Shown piece by piece: positions 33,335 through 40,023 of a DNA stretch of 64,000 bases (the stretch's first letter is position 1; each line of letters starts with the position of its first letter). The position numbers and the translations under genes were made by a program. The stretch is from Hyphomicrobiales bacterium. GTDB lineage: Bacteria; Pseudomonadota; Alphaproteobacteria; Rhizobiales; Rhizobiaceae. Location of the stretch: contig UBMI01000014.1 in the NCBI GenBank assembly GCA_900466475.1, forward strand, positions 286,417-350,416, read 5' to 3'. A model generated the notes under the pieces. That model did not search any database and was not told where the DNA came from. It saw only the letters and a program-made list of their open reading frames with translations.

Positions 33335-33351
33335 GGCATCGGAAAAGATTC

Positions 33352-34725
33352 ATGACTGCGCGAATACTGGTTGTTGATGATATTCCGGCAAATGTGAAGC
33401 TGCTCGAAGCGCGGTTGCTCGCCGAATATTTCGACGTGTTGACAGCTGCCGACGGCCACGAGGCACTGGCGATTTGCGATCGCAACCAGGTCGATCTCAT
33501 CCTGCTCGACATCATGATGCCTGGCATTGACGGGTTCGAAGTCTGCGAGCGGCTGAAAGCCAATCCGAAGACCAACCATATTCCCGTCGTGATGGTCACC
33601 GCGCTCGACCAGCCTGCCGACCGGGTGCGTGGCCTCAAAGCCGGCGCCGATGACTTCCTGACGAAGCCCGTCAACGATCTGCAACTGATTTCCCGCGTAA
33701 AAAGCCTGCTGCGCCTGAAGACGCTGAGCGACGAACTGCGCGTGCGCGCCGAGACCGCCCATACGATGGGCATGGATGAGTTGATGCGCATCGGCGACGG
33801 ACGCACCGAGGAGGTGGGACAGGTGTTGCTGGTCGATGGCCGTGCCAACTCGCAGGAGCGTATCATCAAGACGCTGAAGCCTGTTGCCGATGTGGTTGCC
33901 CTTTCCGATCCGCAGGCCGCTCTTTTCGAAGCCGCCGAGAACGCCTTCGAACTCGTCATCGTCAACGCCAATTTCGACGATTACGACCCGCTGCGGCTCT
34001 GCTCGCAGTTCCGGTCGCTAGAACGAACCCGTTTTCTGCCGATCCTGATCATCACGGAACAGGGCGCCGACGACATGGTCATCCGGGCACTCGATCTCGG
34101 CGTCAACGACTATATTGTGCGCCCTGTTGATCCGAACGAACTGGTCGCGCGCAGCCTGACGCAGCTCCGCCGCAAGCGCTACAACGATCGCCTGCGCGCC
34201 AGCGTCAAGCAGACGTTCGAACTTGCCGTCACCGATCCGTTGACCGGCCTGAACAACCGCCGTTATCTCGACAACCATCTCAATGTGCTCTTCAATCGAT
34301 CAATGGCGCGCGGCCGGCCCCTCTCGGTGCTGATCACCGATATCGACCGCTTCAAACAGGTCAACGATACCTATGGCCATGACGGTGGCGATCAGGTGCT
34401 GAAGGAATTCGCGACCCGGGTGCGCTCGACCGTCCGCGGCGCTGATCTCGCCTGCCGTTACGGCGGGGAGGAATTTGTCGTCGTCATGCCCGACACCTCG
34501 CCGGAGGTTGCCGCCGCCGTTGCCGAGCGCCTGCGCGCGGCCATCGAAAGCACCCCGTTCCTGTTGAAGTCGTCAGGCGAAACGCTGAATATTACGGCCT
34601 CTTTCGGCATATCCTCGCGCATATCCTCGGTCATAACGCCCGACCAGCTGATGAAGCAGGCGGACCTTGCTCTCTATCAGGCGAAAAATACCGGGCGTAA
34701 CCGCGTCGTGGCCTCGGCCGCCTGA
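33352..34725 (+). CDS. pleD: Diguanylate cyclase response regulator PleD
   Basis: PleD makes cyclic-di-GMP at the cell pole after phosphorylation. It has 457 residues in the order receiver 1, receiver 2 and GGDEF domain. Receiver 1 (about 1-120) has the acceptor Asp in LILLDIMMPGIDG. Receiver 2 (about 155-270) is degenerate: the acceptor region reads VIVNANFDDYDP, so it serves as a dimerisation adaptor. The GGDEF domain (about 290-455) has the active-site loop GGEEF and an inhibitory I-site RGAD five residues before it, so product feedback should operate. It sits directly downstream of divK. Confidence 0.95.
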   Translation: MTARILVVDDIPANVKLLEARLLAEYFDVLTAADGHEALAICDRNQVDLILLDIMMPGIDGFEVCERLKANPKTNHIPVVMVTALDQPADRVRGLKAGADDFLTKPVNDLQLISRVKSLLRLKTLSDELRVRAETAHTMGMDELMRIGDGRTEEVGQVLLVDGRANSQERIIKTLKPVADVVALSDPQAALFEAAENAFELVIVNANFDDYDPLRLCSQFRSLERTRFLPILIITEQGADDMVIRALDLGVNDYIVRPVDPNELVARSLTQLRRKRYNDRLRASVKQTFELAVTDPLTGLNNRRYLDNHLNVLFNRSMARGRPLSVLITDIDRFKQVNDTYGHDGGDQVLKEFATRVRSTVRGADLACRYGGEEFVVVMPDTSPEVAAAVAERLRAAIESTPFLLKSSGETLNITASFGISSRISSVITPDQLMKQADLALYQAKNTGRNRVVASAA

Positions 34726-35198
34726 AGGCACGGCTTTTCGAGGTGCGTCGCATTGGGTTATCCACCGGCAGTGGCTGGACCTTACGGATATTTAATGTTG
34801 ATGGCTGCAATGAAGAGGTTGGTTTTTCAACCCGCTAGCCCAAAAATGGACTTTAAAGCGTGTTTCTTCCGATCGCACGTGCCAGCTGATCCAAAAAGCT
34901 AGAGGCCGTGAACGACGCAAGAAGAGCGGACTATAATTGCCTTCAGAATGACCCCTTCCCGTAAGTCGTATTTCAGAAAACGTAACGCCGGCGCCTTACG
35001 TAAGGGGAGGAGCGGTGGTATTATTGAGATATATTTCTGATATTCTTGATGGGATAAAATATTGTCCTTTTGGTAAAGCGGAATTGGATGCCTCTTTACA
35101 CGTTCCAAAACTGGACTTTTAACCATAGAATCATACTCGGAAATTTTACCATTAAGAATTTGTTGATTTTCTTTCGTTTTTGAGCAAATTATCGGCTC

Positions 35199-35388
35199 AG
35201 AACAGAAAACGCTCCCGTGGAGGAGTTGTCGATACCCCATGATGCTCAGGTCCGCCGCATCTCCTGGGTCGTGGGGTCGGTCGGCTGGTGCGCAATCTTA
35301 AACGGTTCCTCGTGCCGTTTTGCATGCTGGCCGACCCCCTTTTCGAAAAAACGCCGCCACTTCCCGAAGATGGAAGGGCGGCGTTTTT
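35199..35388 (+). ncRNA. Candidate small structured RNA upstream of rpmG
   Basis: No open frame explains this stretch, but strong pairings do. CCCCA...TGGGG encloses CTCAGG/CCTGGG (about 35236-35278). GGGGTCGG pairs with CCGACCCC and encloses AAACGG/CCGTTT (about 35274-35338). A 12-bp terminator stem follows. The loops expose CUCCU- and UUCCUCG-type runs, complementary to ribosome-binding sites, a feature of many rhizobial trans-acting RNAs. A weak promoter TTGATT-N18-AATTAT (35163-35192) would start it near 35199. It does not match the 4.5S, tmRNA or RNase P cores I know. The 5' end is uncertain. Confidence 0.4.
35347..35388 (+). terminator. Terminator of the candidate small RNA
   Basis: AAAAACGCCGCC (35347-35358) pairs perfectly with GGCGGCGTTTTT (35377-35388). 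The stem is extended inside by CTTCC/GGAAG with one bulge. The T-run on the plus strand fits plus-strand termination; the A-run on the other side would allow the reverse too. Confidence 0.65.
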
Positions 35389-35431
35389 CGTGTTTGCGCT
35401 AACATCGATGTCAGGCGAACCCGGCACAAAA

Positions 35432-35461
35432 AAAAGCGCGCACCCGAAGGCGCGCGCTTTT
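35432..35461 (-). terminator. Terminator of rpmG
   Basis: On the minus strand AAAAGCGCGC pairs with GCGCGCTTTT. The stem is extended by GCC/GGT and capped by a very stable UUCG tetraloop, with a long T-run after it. It begins 22 bp past the rpmG stop. Confidence 0.75.
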
Positions 35462-35483
35462 CCAAAACCCGTAAGATCAGTGA

Positions 35484-35651
35484 TTACTTGATCTTGGTTT
35501 CCTTGAACTCGACGTGCTTCTTAGCGATCGGGTCATACTTGGTCTTCGTCATCTTGTCCGTCATCGTACGGCTGTTCTTCGTCGTGACGTAGAAGAAACC
35601 GGTGTCGGCCGTCGACAGAAGCTTGATCTTGATAGTGGTAGCCTTGGCCAT
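35484..35651 (-). CDS. rpmG: 50S ribosomal protein L33
   Basis: This 55-residue basic ribosomal protein begins MAKATTIKIKLLSTADTGFF and contains the family segment KNSRTMTDKMTKTKYDP. It has no cysteines, so it is the zinc-independent form. The length equals that of the family. It has its own promoter candidate, a hairpin leader and a UUCG-capped terminator. It lies downstream of an MFS gene on the same strand. Confidence 0.95.
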   Translation of the reverse strand: MAKATTIKIKLLSTADTGFFYVTTKNSRTMTDKMTKTKYDPIAKKHVEFKETKIK

Positions 35652-35678
35652 GGTCGTCCTGCCTTTAAGAAAATGAAA

Positions 35679-35707
35679 GCCGTGGAAAGCCGGATAGGCT
35701 CCACGGC
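35679..35707 (-). promoter_or_regulatory. Hairpin in the rpmG leader
   Basis: GCCGTGGA and TCCACGGC (8 bp) enclose an inner GCC-GGATA-GGC stem, 28 bp ahead of the rpmG start. It begins about seven bases after the predicted start of transcription. It could be a ribosomal-protein feedback leader, a 5' stabiliser, or a weak terminator of the upstream MFS gene (there is no T-run). Confidence 0.4.
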
Positions 35708-35720
35708 AAATTCTGGCGCG

Positions 35721-35748
35721 AAACTACGAATCTAGCCCGAAAAGTCAA
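35721..35748 (-). promoter_or_regulatory. Promoter candidate for rpmG
   Basis: On the minus strand TTGACT (35748-35743) is followed by 16 nt and TAGTTT (35726-35721). The -35 box overlaps the last codon of the MFS gene. The -10 match is moderate. Confidence 0.4.
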
Positions 35749-36929
35749 GCCCGCTTTCCGAGGAAAAGCAGTCTTATGCCTGCGAGCAGGGCGTAAAGCC
35801 CGAAGAAACCGGCAATTGCATAGGCAAAACCGTTGTTTCCGGCAACGTCGATGGCAGCGCCGATCACCTGCGGGCCTGCAACGGTACCGACTGCATAACA
35901 GAAAACGAAGGCCGCATTAGCCGCCGCAAGGTCCGAACCTGTCAGCCGCGAACCGAGATGGCTGAGTCCGACAGTGTAGAGGCCGGAGACGCAGCCGCCC
36001 CAGAAAAGCAGGATGCCGGCCATGAGAAGCCAGTTGTTGACGAGGATCGGCAGCATCATCGTGCCGACGAAACCGGTCAGGGCCATCAGCGCCAGCAGGG
36101 GACGCTTGTCCTTGATGCGGTCAGAAAGCAGGCCAAGCGGGATCTGGAAGATGACATTGCCGACACCCATCATGGTGAGGAGCAGGGCGGCTTGCGATTC
36201 GGTGAAATGCGCGCGCACCGCAAAGATCGGAAAGAGCGAGAGACCGCCGGCCTCGACCGCGCCGAAGATGAAGACGGCTGCCGTTGCGGTTGGCACCAGG
36301 AAGACGTAGCGCATGAAGTGCAGTTCCGGCTTTTCGTCCAGAACGGGGCTTTCGTAGCGGGCGATGAATATCGGGATGGCGGCAAGCAGGATCGCGCAGG
36401 CACCGACCAGGAAGGGAAGGATGCCGTCACTGCCGAGCAACGAGAAGATCAGCGGCCCTGCCGCAAAACCGATGGACAAGACCGTTGCATAGATGCCGAG
36501 CACGAATCCGCGCTTGGACGGCGGTGAAGCGGCGTTGATCCAGAATTCCGAGAGGATGAAGAGCGTGGTCGTCGCACCGTGGAAGGCGAAGCGCAGCGGG
36601 AACCACATCCAGAAGTCCTGCGCATAGTAAAAGCCGAGTGCGCTGAGCGCCGAGATCAGCACCGCCCACATCATTGTCGGCGCTACACCGTATTTGTGGG
36701 CAAGCTTGGTGGTGATCGGCGCCGCTACCATCGCCGCGATACCGGCCATCGCGGTGTTGAGGCCGATAAGGGTGGAGGAAATGCCGCGCTTTTCGAGGAT
36801 GATGCTGAGCAGAGGAAGTCCCAGGCCGATCGCGATGCCCACGGCGGAGATGGACGAGACGGCTGCCACCAGAGAAGGCCAATGGATTTCCTCGACATCG
36901 CCCGGTGTGCCGTTCCTCGGCTGAGACAT
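35745..36929 (-). CDS. MFS transporter, YcaD-like
   Basis: This 394-residue inner-membrane protein has 12 hydrophobic helices. The loop 2-3 motif is reduced (TTKLAHKYG), while the loop 8-9 equivalent LLSDRIKDKRPLL (about 269-281) is well formed. The overall pattern (IGLNTAMAGIAAMVAAPI, FSLLGSDGILPF) resembles the YcaD-type group of uncharacterised transporters. It lies in the minus-strand block after topA, rnr and DUF983, and before rpmG. The substrate is unknown. Confidence 0.83.
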   Translation of the reverse strand: MSQPRNGTPGDVEEIHWPSLVAAVSSISAVGIAIGLGLPLLSIILEKRGISSTLIGLNTAMAGIAAMVAAPITTKLAHKYGVAPTMMWAVLISALSALGFYYAQDFWMWFPLRFAFHGATTTLFILSEFWINAASPPSKRGFVLGIYATVLSIGFAAGPLIFSLLGSDGILPFLVGACAILLAAIPIFIARYESPVLDEKPELHFMRYVFLVPTATAAVFIFGAVEAGGLSLFPIFAVRAHFTESQAALLLTMMGVGNVIFQIPLGLLSDRIKDKRPLLALMALTGFVGTMMLPILVNNWLLMAGILLFWGGCVSGLYTVGLSHLGSRLTGSDLAAANAAFVFCYAVGTVAGPQVIGAAIDVAGNNGFAYAIAGFFGLYALLAGIRLLFLGKRA

Positions 36930-37180
36930 TTATCCATCCTTAGAGAAGTATGCGGACGAATCGTCCGTCTGGTGCCACATAGAAAGACATAGGCATGCCA
37001 AATCCAAGTGACGGGCAGGGTTTCACAATAGTTCTGGCATCCGCCGGCGATTTCTTGAGTGTAAGCTTTCCCCATACAAGAAATGATGAGCGTATCTTTC
37101 CTCTGCAGATAGTCGGCTACAAGCCCTGACGCTCTGGCCGCTGCCACTACACGCGAAATATGTCTGGAAGGTGAAGGTGT

Positions 37181-37633
37181 TCAAGCTTGGCGGCCGGGCG
37201 TGTCGTAATCGTCGGGTTCATCGTCATGGCCGCCGAAACCATGCATCTTCAACGCCCACTGCAAGCCTATGACGCCGCCTTTGATAGGCTGGATCGAGAC
37301 AAGCGCCGTGATGACGGTGATCGGTGCCCAGATGGCAAGATGCACCCAGACCGGCAGCACGAAGACCATGTCAGTCAGCATGAAGCCGCCAATGACGACG
37401 TGGCCGAGCACCAGGATGACGAGATAGGGCGGCAGGTCGTCGGCGCGCTGGTGATACATTGCCTCGCCGCAGGCGGCGCAATGGTCGACCGGCTTGAGGA
37501 ATGCGCGGAACAATTTGCCGCTGCCGCAGGCCGGACAGCGGTTCAGCAGGCCGCGCATGATGGAGCGTCCGAGCGGGCGCTCGACATCGGGCGTATCCCC
37601 ATAGCGGACGACCTCGTTTGTCGGTGTGCTCAC
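37181..37633 (-). CDS. DUF983-family membrane protein
   Basis: This is a 150-residue protein. The N-terminal zinc-ribbon-like part carries C-P-A-C-G (about 33-37) and C-A-A-C-G (about 53-57). Two hydrophobic helices (about 70-92 and 95-115) and a short acidic tail follow. This is the DUF983 layout. Members are often near cytochrome oxidase or rnr genes; the function is not established. The start is GTG 37633, 18 bp after the rnr stop, so it is co-transcribed with rnr. Confidence 0.85.
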   Translation of the reverse strand: MSTPTNEVVRYGDTPDVERPLGRSIMRGLLNRCPACGSGKLFRAFLKPVDHCAACGEAMYHQRADDLPPYLVILVLGHVVIGGFMLTDMVFVLPVWVHLAIWAPITVITALVSIQPIKGGVIGLQWALKMHGFGGHDDEPDDYDTPGRQA

Positions 37634-37651
37634 GATCTTTCCTTTCCGGAA

Positions 37652-40021
37652 CTAGCGCCGCCCGCGCGGCGGACGCGTTCCGATCTTCTTGCGGGCGCGA
37701 TTTGCATCGCGTTTCCCTGCCTTGTGGAAGGAGCGCACAGCCGTCGGCATCTTGCGTCCTTCGCTCAGCATCTCGAAGCGCAGGGCGCCCGCAAGCGGGA
37801 TCGCCTCGGCCAGGCGCACGGTCACATCGTCGCCGAGACGATAGCCGAGACCTGTCTTTTCACCCGATAACGCCTGATGTGCCTCGTCATAGATGAAGTA
37901 GTCGGTACCGAGCGTAGATATAGGGATGAAGCCGTCCGCACCATAGTCCGGCAGCAGGATAAACAGGCCTGACTTGGTAACGCCTGAAACGCGCCCCTCA
38001 AATTCCTGGCCGACACGTCCGGCAAGGTGATGAGCGATGAGGCGATCGACGGTCTCGCGTTCGGCAGCCATGGCGCGGCGCTCGAAAGTGGAGATTTCGG
38101 CGGCGATGTCGTCGAGCGTCGCTTCCTCTTCCGGCGTGATGCCGCCTTCGCCGAAGCCGAGTGAGCCAACCAGCGCGCGATGCACGATAAGGTCGGCATA
38201 GCGCCGGATCGGCGAGGTGAAGTGCGCGTATTTCATCAGGTTCAGGCCGAAGTGGCCGATATTCTCGGGACTGTAGATGGCCTGACTCTGCGAGCGCAGC
38301 ACCATTTCGTTGACCATGGTCTGGTGCGGCGTGCCATCTGCCTTGGCGAGGATGCCGTTGAAGTTGTTGGCGCGCATGTTGCCGCCCTTGGCAAGTGATA
38401 TGCCGAGCGTGGCGAGGAATTCGCGCAGCACTTCCTGCTTGGCAAGCGTCGGCCCATCGTGGATGCGGTAGATCAGCGGCTGGCGCTTTTTCTCCAGCGT
38501 CTCTGCAGCCGAGACGTTCGCCTGGATCATCATCTCTTCGATCAGCTTGTGTGCGTCGAGACGAGGCGGCACGTGGACCCGGTCGACGGTACCATCGGGC
38601 TTCAGCAGGATCTTGCGCTCGGGCATGTCGAGCTCGAGCGGCTGTCGACGTTCGCGGCCGCGCTTCATCGTCTCGTAGGCGTGCCAGAGTGGCTTGAGGA
38701 TCGGCTCAAGCATCGGCCCGGTCTTGTCGTCGGGCTTGCCGTCGATTGCCGCCTGTGCCTGCTGGTAGGAGAGCTTCGCCGCACTCTTCATCATGATGCG
38801 GTGGAAGGTATGGCCGATCTTGCGGCCGTCCTTCGAGAAGACCATGCGCACGGCAAGGGCAGGGCGGTCCACGCCTTCCTTCAGCGAGCAGAGATCGTTG
38901 GAAATTCGTTCCGGCAGCATCGGCACAACCCGATCCGGAAAATAGACGGAGTTGCCCCGCTTCAAGGCTTCCCTGTCGAGCGGCGAATTCGGCCGCACAT
39001 ACCAGGAGACATCGGCAATCGCGACCGTGACGATGACGCCGCCCGCATTGTCTTCCGATGGATCATCCTCGGCATAAACGGCGTCGTCATGGTCCTTGGC
39101 ATCGGCCGGGTCGATGGTGATCAGCGGCAGGTCACGCCAGTCTTCCCGATGCGACATCGTGGCGGGCTTGGCGTCATCCGCCTCTGCGACGGCTGCCGGC
39201 GGGAAGACATGCGGAATGCCGTGCGCGTGGATTGCGATCATCGAGATCGCCTTTTCCGAACCGACGGAGCCGATGACAGAAAGCACCTTGGCACGAGCCA
39301 GGCCGAAGCGGCCGAGACGCGCAACTTCCACCTCGACGAGATCGCCGTCCTTGGCATCGCCCTTGTAGTCGGGGTCGATAACCATTTCCTCGCCGCGCCG
39401 GTCGATCGGCAGAAGGCGTCCGGCACCACCCGGCGCGTCCTTGAAGACACCCATGGTGGCGCCCCGACGCTTGTCGATCACCTTGATGATGCGTGCCGTA
39501 TAGGCTGGACCGCCACGATCGACAGCCGGGAATATCTTGGCAAGGATACGGTCACCCATGCCGGCAACCGGTGCCTTGCCCTTGCCCTGACGGCCCGCCG
39601 GCGATTGCTGGCGAATGGCAACGGCCGGGGCCACACCCTGGTCTTCCGGCCACTCGGCCGGGCGGCCGATCAGCTCGCCATCCTTGTCGCGCGTGGTGAT
39701 GTCGAGCACGGTGACGGGTGGCAGCGCACCCGGCCGGATCAGCGACTTGCGCGTCTTCTGCAGCATGCCTTCCTGCTCCAGCTCCTGCAGCAGGCGCTTG
39801 AGCTCGACGCGGCTTTCGCCCTTCAGCCCGAAGGCCTTCGCGAGCTCGCGCTTGGAGGCTTTCTGCGGATGCTCGGCGATGAAACGCAGGATGACGTCTC
39901 GCGGCGGCAGGATGCCGTGCACAATGTTCAGCGGCTCAGGCGCAGGTTCCTTGCTCGCGCGTCCGAATTTTCCCGGGCGCTTGCCCATGGCTCTCGTAGT
40001 CTCGCGCGGTTCTCTCGCCAC
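37652..40021 (-). CDS. rnr: Ribonuclease R
   Basis: This is a processive 3'-5' exoribonuclease able to unwind structured RNA. It is 789 residues. A winged-helix N-terminal region (about 40-90) and cold-shock domains precede the RNB catalytic domain with ITIDPADAKDHDDAV (about 298-312). A C-terminal S1 domain (about 645-730) and a basic tail follow. The start is GTG 40021, two bases after the topA stop (TGA-GA-GTG); ATG 39988, eleven codons in, is an alternative. Tight coupling to topA is normal in this group. Confidence 0.94.
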   Translation of the reverse strand: MAREPRETTRAMGKRPGKFGRASKEPAPEPLNIVHGILPPRDVILRFIAEHPQKASKRELAKAFGLKGESRVELKRLLQELEQEGMLQKTRKSLIRPGALPPVTVLDITTRDKDGELIGRPAEWPEDQGVAPAVAIRQQSPAGRQGKGKAPVAGMGDRILAKIFPAVDRGGPAYTARIIKVIDKRRGATMGVFKDAPGGAGRLLPIDRRGEEMVIDPDYKGDAKDGDLVEVEVARLGRFGLARAKVLSVIGSVGSEKAISMIAIHAHGIPHVFPPAAVAEADDAKPATMSHREDWRDLPLITIDPADAKDHDDAVYAEDDPSEDNAGGVIVTVAIADVSWYVRPNSPLDREALKRGNSVYFPDRVVPMLPERISNDLCSLKEGVDRPALAVRMVFSKDGRKIGHTFHRIMMKSAAKLSYQQAQAAIDGKPDDKTGPMLEPILKPLWHAYETMKRGRERRQPLELDMPERKILLKPDGTVDRVHVPPRLDAHKLIEEMMIQANVSAAETLEKKRQPLIYRIHDGPTLAKQEVLREFLATLGISLAKGGNMRANNFNGILAKADGTPHQTMVNEMVLRSQSQAIYSPENIGHFGLNLMKYAHFTSPIRRYADLIVHRALVGSLGFGEGGITPEEEATLDDIAAEISTFERRAMAAERETVDRLIAHHLAGRVGQEFEGRVSGVTKSGLFILLPDYGADGFIPISTLGTDYFIYDEAHQALSGEKTGLGYRLGDDVTVRLAEAIPLAGALRFEMLSEGRKMPTAVRSFHKAGKRDANRARKKIGTRPPRGRR

Positions 40022-40023
40022 TC

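Larger units (their letters stand above)
34726..35483. other. 758-bp region between pleD and rpmG with AT-rich patch and RNA structures
   Basis: No protein gene of this region is convincing. The stretch from about 34960 to 35215 is strikingly AT-rich for this genome; for example 35041-35100 has 21 G/C in 60. It contains a 12-bp palindrome CCTTACGTAAGG (34994-35005). A minus-strand frame of 113 codons (34899-35240) lies across it but has no recognisable domain. From about 35199 the sequence becomes GC-rich and folds into several hairpins ending at the terminator 35347-35388 (see the ncRNA entry). A second hairpin at 35432-35461 belongs to rpmG. Confidence 0.6.

Noticed and set aside
35199..35388. 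4.5S SRP RNA, tmRNA or RNase P as identity of the structured RNA
   Set aside because: The conserved cores of these RNAs (for example the SRP GGAAGG-type loop) are not present.
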